Part shown: positions 12,201 to 56,450 of the stretch, one piece after another
How the letters are laid out: every line of letters begins with the position of its first letter
How positions within the stretch are numbered: position 1 is the stretch's first letter
Assembly (NCBI RefSeq): GCF_001649575.2
Contig: NC_051444.1
Coordinates: 22,405,287-22,469,286, forward strand
Direction of reading: 5' to 3'
DNA from: Kryptolebias marmoratus
Taxonomy: Eukaryota > Chordata > Actinopteri > Cyprinodontiformes > Rivulidae
Length of the DNA stretch: 64,000 bases
The notes under the pieces: generated by a model
Database searches by the model: none
What the model saw: only the letters and a program-made list of their open reading frames with translations
What the model was told of the DNA's origin: nothing
Translations under genes and position numbers: made by a program

Positions 12201-12677
12201 GAACAAAACGAAACAGAAAACAGATTTAAGCCCCATACAAAGCACAGAAAGTGCCCCCCGGTCTTTAGCCTTCGTACACACCTCTGGTGTTCAGGTTTGA
12301 TCTGGAAAATCTTCATCTTTCTCTTCTGTCGCGCATTTAACCCTTTGGCTTTCTTGCTGCTTCTCTTTGCGCTCTCTTTCTTGGGCCTGGCGTAGCCCAG
12401 GATCACGGCCTTGTGAGTTAGCATGTCCTTCAGGTCGTACTGCGAAGGTTTCTGAAGGCTGTTCTTCAGGAAGGCCTCGGTAAACGCTGCTGCTTTAGAG
12501 CTGCTCTGAGGCTAGAAAAAATAGACAAGTTTGATAGTGGTATCTGGGCTATTGTGTCCCATAAATGCACACAAAATAAAAGTACATTTTTCAAAACTGC
12601 TACTGAGGACCATCTGCTTACCTTGACATTAAGGCTCTTCACCAGATTGTGAGGAATTTGGGTATAAATTTGAGCTT
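9227..12677 (-). CDS. pop4: ribonuclease P/MRP protein subunit p29 (POP4), start exon not included
   Basis: Six coding exons: 12677-12622, 12511-12282, 12175-12098, 12007-11946, 10715-10614 and 9363-9227 (stop TGA 9229-9227). All have GT-AG ends and compatible phases. Landmarks match human POP4: AKGLNARQKRKMKIF, LFLPLHELWRQYI, KLLKADFHGAII, KCPSYVGTTGIL, HVFKIITKE, IYGSKFEQRASERSAKKFK and the terminal GTIDL. POP4 is the Rpp29 core protein of nuclear RNase P and RNase MRP, which process the 5' ends of tRNA precursors and pre-rRNA; the C-terminal half is its Sm-like barrel. These exons hold 665 bases, so a start exon contributing only 4 coding bases (ATG plus one) would give 222 residues, against 220 in human. 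That exon is not securely placed. Confidence 0.93.
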
Positions 12678-13739
12678 CTGTTGAAAAGAGATAAAGTGAA
12701 ATTGCTGTTACATAGAACATGAAGAGTCTATAAGTTCCCAACATGACGGTCCAAAGACATATACACTGCATAAAGTTTATTCTTTTTTTAAAAATATACA
12801 CATATGCAAAACAACAACACACCGGTTTAACAAAAGTAGGGAAGTATGACAAGAACTGCAGCTGCACAGAAATGATTTAGTGTTTTCTGGATCTGCAGAT
12901 TGAGAAAATGGCCGTGTCTGCACCAGTGGCTGATGGGTTTTCAGGTAAGTCAGCATAACTTGCAGATGCATTTACTCGATAATGAGATCAACAAGTAGAT
13001 GAAGCGTAACCATGGTGATCATGTACGAGCAGGGGCTGAAAAAAAAAAAAAAATCTCAAAATGCAGCTGCACGGAAATTTCTATTCACATGAAGTGGTCC
13101 CCTCTGCAACGAGCGATCCTCTTTATGTTTGGAGAATAAGTGAAGTCACCAGTGCTGATGTGCACTTCTCAAAGAAATCAACAGAGCATTTCCAGCCTCG
13201 AGAACAGGAAACACCCCTGGGAGGTGAAGACGAGTTTGCTTTCCTTGAAACTGATTTGACATCTAAGACAAAAAAAAAAAATTCCCCAATGAAACATTTT
13301 AGACTGTTAAAGAGTATGCTGTTGGACCCGAAAGGATTGAACACGTTTCAAATTCAGGGGATCTCTCACCGTGGCACTAAAAACTAAAAACAGGCCGTCA
13401 CAAAGATTACACCAAGTTAAACAATGCTTTATATTACATATCATTCCAAGCTTTTATCATATTCTTACACAAATAAGGAGTATGTTCTAAAATGGGTTTC
13501 CAATACATTTTAATGATCTTTTTGCTCCACCTTGTACAAACAGTGGTCCAAGGGGCAAACCGCTTGTAACTTATCTGTTTTTGTACAGGTAGGAAGGTTT
13601 GTGAACCACTGCTTGGTACAAAATACAGAACTGAGCAGCCAGCCCTACAAGTGAAGCAATATAACACGAGATCTGTGAGGCTGCGTCTCTAATGGAAAGA
13701 TGTTGAACGATGCAATCCATACAGATATTCAGTTTAAGA

Positions 13740-14290
13740 CAAGGACATTAGGAAGCTGTAAACAGGATAAGGCTGACAACTACTGCTAAATGTTTTTATA
13801 ATATAATAATATAATTTTTTATCTGAAATGTCTTGCATTACAAGCCCTCTCTACATAATAAGTGGGCCCTAAAATGACACAAGAGGTGAAATCCTAACGA
13901 CTTGTCCTGCGCTAAGTGTTGTTCTGTTTAATGAACCGCTTTGGGAACTTTGCCAAGCTGAATGGAAATGTGGGCGCAGCCTGATCAGATCACTGGGCCT
14001 GGCCAATCAAAGCACAGAGGGAGTTTTGAGAGCTGCCTCTCTGAATACTGGTTCTACAGGAAGTGATGAATTTACTCCGAAGCAACCCACCTCTTCTCTT
14101 TGATGGTGATGAATGAAATCTGTCGATTGGTAATTTTCCTAAACCTTAAATACTGTTCAGGTCTGTTCAACTTTAAATTCATTTTTTGTTGCTTTCTATA
14201 GATTTTACTCATGTAGGTTATACAGTACACTCAAACATGTATATCAAACTGACCATAAAGATGTGACTGATGAGTGTGATCATTAGAAAT
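13740..14290. repeat. dispersed repeat, copy B
   Basis: Partner of 4875-5294. It shares the blocks gaagctgtaa...gtgggccct at 13748-13872 and agtacactcaaacatg...gatcattagaaa at 14226-14290, but in the reverse order. The stretch between the blocks (13880-14220) has no counterpart in copy A. Confidence 0.7.
14209..14212 (-). CDS. pop4: candidate pop4 start micro-segment (ATG plus one base)
   Basis: The first recognised pop4 exon begins with two bases of a split codon, so the start exon must end ATGN|GT. On the minus strand the closest acceptable match is ATGA followed by the donor GTAAAA. Splicing gives M-K-A-Q-I-Y, close to the human M-K-S-V-I-Y. The weakness is that its upstream sequence is the dispersed repeat, which is an odd place for a 5' UTR. 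CCAAT and ETS-like motifs around 14000-14060 might be the promoter, but they lie downstream of this ATG in the direction of transcription, which argues against it. Confidence 0.25.
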
Positions 14291-14689
14291 TGATTACCAG
14301 TACCCCTTTTCTGTCAAGTTCATAATCTTGTTTTTTTTTTTTTTTTAAAAAAAGTTCCCCACACTTTAAGGCTGATTTCACCAAAGCATTACTTAAAGTG
14401 TTTATAAAACTTTGCAAATTGCTGTCTGTATGGAGGCAGAAACTTTCTCCTCATTGAGCAATACATGAGCTGAGACAACATTTCAGTTCTCATCTGTGTT
14501 CATTGAAGTTGATGGGAATCTTAAACTGGAAACGTATTTTGTACAGCTACTGGTCTCTTCAAATCTCAAACACTTAAGGATCAGTTTCCCAAACAGACAG
14601 AGATATAAAGCAGAGGTGTCATTGTTTTCCATGAACTAATATCTCCAGATCTGGTCCATGTTTTTTTAATGTTATCTCAGAGCGGTTAA

Positions 14690-15035
14690 TAGACATTGCG
14701 ATCTGTAGTGAGAGTAGTGTGCAGGTGGAAGAGAGCCTGGAGAGGGAGAGGTATGCTCTGGAGAGAGAAGGAATAAAAGTCAGCAGAAGCGAGCGTGTGA
14801 ATAAAAGGGAGGTGGAAATGTTGGAAGCTGCAAAAAACAGAGGTCCTGAAGGTGGACGAGTTTAGGCACACGAGAGGCGCAGGCAGGGGGGAGACAAGTG
14901 ACAAAAGGACACCTACAAGAGAGACAGGGAAGGTTTACAAGACGGTAGTGAGTAAAGCTATGATGGAGTTGGATCTGGCGGAGACGAAGATGTTAGGATT
15001 TCCATTGGAAGTGACCAAAGTAACGAGGTGTAAAC
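14690..15035 (+). mobile_element. degenerate LINE reverse transcriptase C-terminal fragment
   Basis: The plus strand reads VQVEESLERERYALE, IKVSRSE and then GKVYKTVVSKAMM, which follow the order of the C-terminal part of non-LTR retrotransposon ORF2 proteins common in fish. Pieces are missing between these blocks and the frame is not continuous, so it is a dead copy. Confidence 0.7.
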
Positions 15036-15054
15036 AGAGGGACGGCTCAGGCTG

Positions 15055-15712
15055 GTCGTCTTCTTCTTCTTCTATGGCGTTTTCTGGCAGTTTGAAAACG
15101 CTGTGCATTACCGCCATCAACTGGACGGAGATGTGATTCAGAAATCTATTTACTTTATATCTTCAAATCACCTAACATTCGCACACATACTAAATCCTTT
15201 CAGCTAATTTGGTAACTTTCAAATATTTAACAAGTGCTAGAATTATATCCTGAGACTGATGTATCTTTAATAAATTAACCATTGTTACTGAACTCCCCAT
15301 TACCCTTTCCAGCTCCTTCCTCTCTTTTATAAATTTTCTACAATAAACCAACACATGTTCTACCCCCTCTGTTTCCCCACAATTGGACTCAGGCTGGTCA
15401 TTTTGGAAACACTCATTTCATCTCTGGGACGGTGCATCATGAGGCGAACAAACCAGCGTTTATGTTTTCACATTTTTTACCCTCCCACCCTTGAAGCCAC
15501 ACTCACCGTCCATGCTCACGGCTTGTTCGGGTATTAAAGTAAATTAGAATCCCTCTCAGGCTTCACGAAGACGAGAAAAAGTTAAGAAATCGTGTTTTTT
15601 TAAATACATGAACACTTCTCTTCCGCGTCCTACTTCTTCTTTGGATTTTAAAGGCAGTCGGTGTCTTCAGCGCTGCATTACTGCCACCTGCTGGTGGAAG
15701 TAGAGTACTACA
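15055..15712. repeat. two same-orientation copies of a LINE-tail-like repeat
   Basis: Two blocks (15055-15125 and 15625-15712) share a cttcttcttctnt tract, a ggcagt segment and a gcattaccgccanc segment at similar spacing. Similar sequence is widespread in fish genomes as transposon-derived tails. The intervening 500 bases show nothing recognisable. Confidence 0.5.
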
Positions 15713-16560
15713 GCTGATCGCTGATAATAAAAAGTCAACACACCCTTAAAATGTAAGGTTCTTGCCTTGTGATCTTAAAAAAATAAAACCATGATGAATC
15801 ATTTCAATCTTTCTTTTTTCATTTCTACTGTGACGCATGTCTCGTGTAAATCCAATAATAAAAAAATAATAATAGAAAGGTGCAATAATATGGTTGCATA
15901 AAAGTGCTTTAACAAAGTATTAGTTTAAGAGTTACATTATATTAACATTTGTGTCATCTGTTTATTTTAAGTGAAATTTCTCATTATTTGACATTTCTAT
16001 GCCTCTTTTTAACCAATTTAAATCAAGACTCAGCACCTTGTATTCTGTACTGAATTGATCCATTTTTATATACCTATCAAACTTATTTATTTCTCATTTG
16101 ATTAAAAGCCATTTCTCACTGTCCACCAAACTTTCTTGCCTTGCAGTTCATTTAAGAGAACAGAAAAGCTTCTTCTTTACACTCCTGCACCTTCTGATGC
16201 AATTTTATGTATATTCTTTCCTACACACTTTGTGATATTATTAATTTCCCTCTCAACTGTCTTACTTACTTAGACCATAATAATAATAATAATAAAAAAC
16301 TTAAAAATAAAAATACTAAGCCTTTAATCTAAAAACTTCTTTAAAAAAACAAAACAAAAAAAAGAGCCTCCTTTGGGGTTTTATGGTATCTCAACACTAG
16401 TTTTTAACTAAGTTTCAAGCTTTGGTCTTCCCAAACTTCACCAAAAACAGGAAATGTGTGTGAGACAGAAAAACAGACTTTGTAAGCTGTTAGCAGTAAA
16501 ATGGTGTCAGCAAATATAAAAAGGAAAACTCACAAAACTGGTGCTCAAAGTTGTAAAATA

Positions 16561-16596
16561 TTTATTTAAGTTCAATTGTTTTTTTTTTACATTTAT
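16561..16596 (-). other. tpcn2: candidate tpcn2 polyadenylation signals
   Basis: Minus-strand AATAAA hexamers occur at about 16595 and at 16566-16561, the first such signals I found past the stop codon. They imply a 3' UTR of about 1.1 kb. Confidence 0.45.
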
Positions 16597-17713
16597 TAAT
16601 AAAATATATCCCAAAATAAACACATTTAAAGTGGATTTTTGTTTTACAAAAACCAAAATACTTCCTTTTAAAATAAACGTCACAAAGAAGTGAAGTTTTC
16701 CCTTTAAATGTCATCATAGTGAATGAACCTGTTTTATAGCAGGCAGTAAAAAGGTCTTTTGTGTCGCAGGTAACGTCGGCACCAGCGTTACTCTCGAAGT
16801 GTCCAGAAAATGACCCAGACTGGTGTGGATACAAAGTGCATGTCTGACGACCCAGACAGATAATCTGTATAAAACATTGTACCGGTTTTTAATGAAGGGG
16901 AGCAGAGTTCGTTCCACTTGGTGCCATGATCGTTTGCCTCCAGAATGTCAGGAAAGTTTTTTTTTGTTTGGGTAAAGATAATTTTCCGGTTAGCAGGAGA
17001 CTTCCTCCTTCCTCTGCAGTGTCAGTAAAACGTACCACATCCTCAGAAAGTCCCTCGAGCAACAGAATTCCTCATTATTCATGGGTGGGTAAAACCAGCC
17101 GTCTGCACGTGCCAAACTAAATGCTGATTTAGATTTTCTCAATTTCAAATTACGTGTTGTGAAATCGGAGTAGACAGATGCAGCCTTTAAATCCAGTACT
17201 GTAGGTACTGCCAAATGCTCAGTAAAAAAAATGTGAAAGATATGCTCTCAAATAGGATCAGATAAGTTTAAAAAGGGCTGTGTTTCTGCGCTGAGATACT
17301 TGCACCATATACAGCAGGTTACTCACCTGTCAAATCTCCACATTATAACACCCTAACTCTTGGCATTTAAAAGACTGACTCAACAATTTCCGAATTTAAA
17401 ACCAGTCGAAGCTTGTTGTAGATTCACAGTGACGTAGATTTCCAGTAATTACCACAATGAATGCTGCATATCAGGCTCTTCAGAAGAAGACTGGCAGTCT
17501 CTGTAGAACTGAAGACCACAATAGTTTTGCTCATGGAAAAAAAAAAAAAAAACCCGACATGAAATCAAAAAGTGCTTCCTACTTGTTCAGTAACATGCTA
17601 CTAAAAGACAAGCAGCAGACTCCTCTCTGGATTTCCCCTCACTGCTCTTCCCAGCCGATGTTTCCTGGTGGCAGCAGGAAGGTGCTGGTGCTGTGTGTGA
17701 ACACACGTTTGTG

Positions 17714-37180
<19,467 letters not shown>

Positions 37181-37420
37181 CTGGGCTCTCCGCGGCTCGC
37201 TGTCCGGCGCAGAAACCGGAAGCAGCCTTCGGCGGACTGGGTCGTGGGGCTCCGCGCTGAACTCAGGCTGGTCTGTGAGCGCAGGAGGCGGGAAAACAGC
37301 GGAGCGAGCCTCGCAGGAGCAGCAGGAGCAGCAGTCCGCCTGAGAACATGTTCTATTAGGAAGTCGGGCGAGCTGCTCCTCCCTCCCCTCCTCCTTCCTC
37401 CGCCCGAAGTTTGTTCAAGT
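37181..37420 (-). promoter_or_regulatory. tpcn2: tpcn2 5' UTR and probable GC-rich promoter
   Basis: The bases upstream of the tpcn2 ATG are GC-rich with many CpGs, in contrast to the AT-rich surroundings, and contain an ETS-type ccggaag core near 37215. No TATA box is evident. The transcription start is not determined. Confidence 0.5.
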
Positions 37421-37904
37421 ATCACTTTACACCAACAACAAAAAGTTCCCCTGCAGCACATCCTGCAGGCGGTGCTGCTGAGGACTGACTGAAGACAGGA
37501 AGTCCCCTTCAGACTGGAAACACTCCGAACCTGTTGACTAATCCGGGATCAGAGAAGAAAAGCTGGGTTTGGCCTGATCGCGTTCAACATGAGAAGGGTC
37601 AGCTAAACCAAGCCAGGTTTAAGTGATCCTGCAAACTGAGACCATGATAAGGCCAGTTACAGATTAACTGCTGACAACACTGGAACAATGGTTTCCTTTC
37701 CCCCTTTATTTTTATGATAAGCAACACATACTGTGTTTATGGGCATTTAAAGCCTGTAAAGAAAACTGAGCTCCTAAAAGTAGTAAATGAGTTACAGGGT
37801 TGTTAATAAACATCATAATTACTATAAGGAGGAGGCGTTTATAACAGTCTGACATGTTATGTTTTTATAAAAAAAATTAAACTAAAAGCAGTCAGAGTGC
37901 CAAC

Positions 37905-38515
37905 CTCTGCCAAACCACATAAAAAGTGCATTTAATCCATTGTTGTTTTGTAACAACCCTAACATTTCCTGAAAATTTCATCCAACTCTGTTCATTAGTT
38001 TTTTGGAATCTTGCTAACAGACAAACAAACCAATGGACACAACCAGAAACAAAAAAAGGGTCACATGTAGGAGCAGAGACAGGTTTTTAACAAAGGAGTT
38101 AAATGTGACCTTGACCTTTGACCTCATGACCTTGAATTCAATCGTGATCACCCTTGACCCATGAGGTGTCCAGCTGTGCAGTTTGACATTCCTACATTAC
38201 ACAGCTGCAGAGTTAGAGCACTAGGTTAACTGTGACCTTGACCTTTGACTCCATGACCTTGAATTCAATCGTGATCACCCTTGACCCAAGCGGTATCCAG
38301 CTGTTCAGTTTAACCTTCCTCTATTTCATGGCTGCATAGTTAGTGCACAGGCTCGTGTGCGACCTTGACCTTTGACCGGATCAACAAAATTTAAATCACT
38401 CGTTCCTTGTGCCATGTTTGACGTTTCCTGAACATTTCCTGAACATTTCCTGAAACTATCTCTCTAACTTCTTGTGCACGGACAGACAGACCTCCACTAG
38501 GTGTGAGGGGAACGT
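37905..38515. repeat. interspersed element of the acagacaaacaaac family with an internal tandem array
   Basis: The outer parts carry the family marks aacatttcctgaaaatttcatc, cttgctaacagacaaacaaac and, at the other end, a triple acatttcctga and gacagacagac. The inner part (38104-38380) is a tandem array described separately. Related pieces occur at 39105-39280, 45570-45740 and 53375-53565. Confidence 0.65.
38104..38380. repeat. tandem array of about 127-base units with nuclear-receptor half-sites
   Basis: Units begin at about 38105, 38233 and 38359 (third partial). Each opens with tgaccttgacctttgac, whose complement contains AGGTCA spaced by one base (DR1 form) and a TCAAGGTCA extended half-site, followed by atgaccttgaattcaatcg. 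The first two units are about 85 percent alike by eye. Confidence 0.8.
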
Positions 38516-39104
38516 AAAAAGAGTGTCAAGAAGGTAAGATAGGCGTGAGGTTTATTGTTGGGCACCTCAGAAAAATCGTGACAGGAGGTACGACTCAGAC
38601 CAACAAACGATCAAAATCAAACAAATCTTTTGTAGAAAAGTGGGGTCAAGTGTACATACTAAAAACAAAACAAAACAAGTGTAAAAATCTCCCGAAAACA
38701 AACAAACCAAAAACACAGGATAGAAGCACGGCCGTGAACTACCATTCACCCCAGGTTTCAAACCGAAGAGCCTGAATAGCCTCACAGGCTGTTCAGGCTT
38801 TACCACAACTGACCTTTAATAAGGCAAATTTCAAAGTCTAAACAAGCTTTAGAAAAAACAAAAATACAGTGAGTGTTCCTCACAGCCTTTCGAAGGTGCA
38901 GGTGTGCCTAATCAGCGGCTGTAATTGGTCTGGCGTCCCACAGCTGCTCCAGTAGACTTCCACAGGAGGTGCAGGCCAACGTTTCCCAGGCAGCCAGTCG
39001 TTGGTGTGTGTTGCCACGCTGCCATCTGCGTGAGGAAAGGATGCCCAAGGCCAGGGGACGCAACACAGACAAACGCTACCAAATACTAGAAGCACTCAGA
39101 TCTT

Positions 39105-39280
39105 CACCAAGGCCATAGGGTCATAAACAAAACAGAATCCCTTGTTTCTTGAAACAACCCAAACATTTCCTGAAAATGTCATCAAAATGTTTATTATTTT
39201 TCTTAAGTAATCTTGCGAACAGACAAACAAAACAACCAACACTGTAGAAACCATAACTTCCCTGAGGAGGCAATAAATGT
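39105..39280. repeat. second copy of the acagacaaacaaac family
   Basis: Shares aacccaaacatttcctgaaaatgtcatc and taatcttgcgaacagacaaacaaa with 37960-38040, and ends cttccctgaggaggcaa. Confidence 0.65.
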
Positions 39281-39419
39281 GCAATAATATGCTTTGAGCG
39301 TTTAACATTTACTGTATGACACATTTAAATTGCCACACACAAAAAGGTTCTGAACCTGAAAACCCGAAAACCCAAGCAGCAGCAATATCAGAGTCAGGCT
39401 GAGGCAGCAGTTAAAGTGG

Positions 39420-40370
39420 GGCGGCTGTGGATCAGTGGTTAGAGCACACGACCTCCACTGAGAGAGTCGGAGGTTTGATTCCTCCAGTATGCCACATGTC
39501 AAAGTGTCCCTGGACAAGACACTGAACCCCTCACTGCCTCCCATGTGTGCCCCATCGGTGTATGACGGGAGCTAAAGCAGCGGTCCCCGACCTTTTTAGC
39601 TCCACGAACCGGTTCATTATCAGACAGTATTTTCACGGACCGGCCTTTGAAGGAGTGGCGGATAAATACAACAAAATAAAATGATACAACTGGCATGAAA
39701 ACTGGGGTATTTTTTAAAACATAATAAATGTAAATCCAACATGTCCTCACTGCTTTGTTAGCTGAGTCCTGGTGTTGAGTTATCAACATGAAAACCAGCC
39801 TCTCCTCCCCCTGATGTTCTCAGGTCAATATGGTGATGTTTAAACTTTAAAATAAGATCCACCACAAATATAAAGTGCACAAAGAATACAACTCATCATA
39901 ACGCTGAATCAGTGGGAGCCCTGTGCCTGTTTCTCAGTAACCAGACGGTCCCATCTAGGGCTTCCAGAGACGTTTGTTTTTACTCATTTTGCTGCTTGTT
40001 GGTTTGTTTTTTAGCGGTAACGTATCACGTGACCAAGATGAGCGTTCTGACACGCATCAAGAGTGAGTCATAGACGGATGGAGTGGAGAGAATCCGGTCA
40101 TTATTTCAAAATACATGTCGTTCAGACTCCAAAAATAAAAAAACAAAAATACTGTAAGTTTTTTCTGTGCAGACCAGTACCGGTCCGCGGCCCGGGGATT
40201 GGGGACCTCTGATCTAAAGCACTGACTCTATAGAATGACTTAATTTGATTAGCTTTGTAGCAATTCAGTGCTGTATGAATGTGTGTAGATGGAGAAATGA
40301 GGGCACAGATTGAGTTGTAAAGCACTTTGAGTGGCCTGATTGGCTGGAAAGGCGCTATATAAGTAGTCCT
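39420..40370 (+). mobile_element. tRNA-derived SINE, interrupted by a hAT insertion
   Basis: The head (39420-39577) begins gcggctgtggatcagtggtt and has pol III box A (tggatcagtgg) and box B (ggtttgattcc) spaced as in a tRNA. The tail (40220-40370) ends in a gtaaagcactttgagtgg...ggcgctatataa segment shared with fish LINEs. The two halves are separated by the hAT element at 39578-40211. Confidence 0.85.
39578..40211. mobile_element. non-autonomous hAT element (634 bp) inside the SINE
   Basis: The termini are inverted: cagcggtcccc at the left and the complement of cagaggtcccc at the right, with the subterminal cggaccgg blocks usual for this family. It is flanked by agctaaag and atctaaag, an 8-base target duplication with one mismatch, as expected for hAT transposition. 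No transposase ORF. Confidence 0.87.
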
Positions 40371-40488
40371 TTTACAGACACACAAATAAAGGAACCAGTT
40401 GATTGTCTTTACATGTAAGCACCAAAAGGTCATAAGATACTGCAAATTCTAGCATAAACCTTTAAAAAAAATCTTTGAAGAGGACACA

Positions 40489-40494
40489 TTTATT
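40489..40494 (-). other. nadsyn1: candidate nadsyn1 polyadenylation signal
   Basis: AATAAA on the minus strand, 24 bases past the nadsyn1 stop codon. Confidence 0.5.
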
Positions 40495-40517
40495 ACATAA
40501 TCCTGTGATTCCTCGCC

Positions 40518-55400
<14,883 letters not shown>

Positions 55401-56289
55401 CCCCATCAGGAGGGAGGACGTACTACCAGAAAGCGTCAAATATTTGGTACTACTTTTCATTAAGGGCACGTTATAAAGGATTTATTGAATGCTTTATAAA
55501 TTGGCCATGCATGAGTTTGCAAACACTTTATAAAACAAAGCATAACAATTTATAAAACAGTGCTCATATGTTGAAGGTGGCTCACTATTGGGCAAGATCA
55601 AAAGCTGCCCTTCTTTTCATTTAAGTAAATGGATTTTTGCTCATAGTGTTTTCACGCTGTTAACATACTGACAATTGTTTGATAATTTATGAAAACTGCT
55701 TAAAAAGTAAGAATAGGGTGCACAGATGCATATTGGCTCACTATTTGACAAGAAACCAGTCAGTATTGTCCTTTTTATTTTATCTAATGCATTGTAACTG
55801 CTTATTAAAGGTTTTGAAGTGTTTGCAGCTTAATTAATAACTGCATTTTTGACTATTAACTAGTAGTTTGTGAGGATACCTATACAGTAAAGTGGTATAA
55901 TTTTTTTATGTTGTCATGTCTAAATATACTTTTCCTCAACCACAAAAAAAAAGAACAATTGTTGTACACAGAGTTGAATAAAATCCAGTACCGACCTGCT
56001 AAAATTACTGTGGACCTTCTTGAAGGATGCTACCTTGACAAAATCAAAAAATAATAAGTATTCTTTTTAATTCTACGCATCTTTGTCTCTTCATCAGCTC
56101 CCTGTAAAAGAATCTTTTGTAGAAAAAAAAAAAACAAATTTCCAAAGATATATACTCATTAAAGATGATGCATTTTGTGAGAAGCTTTTAAATTCTCGAT
56201 AAGTAAAAACGTATACCTCCAAAGCTAAATAGTCAATCATTTACTTGTCTTTGTTTTTTTTAAAAAGAGTGTGAGTTTGCGCATAGTTG

Positions 56290-56450
56290 TTGGTTTTATG
56301 TCTTTCTCTAGACCCCGAGAACAACTGGTGATCTGTCCACGGTGTAGCTCACCTTTAACCCACCTCGTGCCTGTTGACAGGCACCAGCCCTCCCTTATGA
56401 CCCTGAACAAGATTAAACGGGTAAGGATACAGAAAACGAATGGATGCTGC
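56290..56450. repeat. fragment of a common fish interspersed repeat
   Basis: Contains ggtgatctgtccacggtgta...accctgaacaagattaaacgg...agaaaacgaatgga, a diverged copy of the family also seen at 22050 and 35140. Confidence 0.6.

Larger units (their letters stand above)
12678..17713. other. pop4-tpcn2 intergenic region with repeat remnants
   Basis: Contains a hAT-like terminal fragment near 13575-13615, dispersed repeat copy B (13740-14290), a decayed LINE reverse transcriptase fragment (14690-15035), two copies of a LINE-tail-like sequence (15055-15125, 15625-15712), an AAT tract (16276-16294) and otherwise AT-rich sequence. The tpcn2 3' UTR probably runs from 17713 to AATAAA signals at 16596-16561. 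The plus-strand ORF at 13061-13387 (108 codons) has no recognisable domain and I leave it out. Confidence 0.6.
37421..40517. other. tpcn2-nadsyn1 intergenic region, dominated by repeats
   Basis: Holds the tandem AGGTCA-rich repeat and its host element (37905-38515), a second copy of that host family (39105-39280), a hAT element nested in a SINE (39420-40370) and the nadsyn1 polyadenylation region. No ORF is supported. Confidence 0.7.

Noticed and set aside
13061..13387. Plus-strand ORF of 108 codons
   Set aside because: No domain, no splice context and no homologue I recognise; the sequence includes a poly-A run and lies in repeat-rich intergenic DNA.
38104..38380. CRISPR-like spaced repeats
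   Set aside because: Units are tandem and diverged with no uniform spacers; the genome is eukaryotic.
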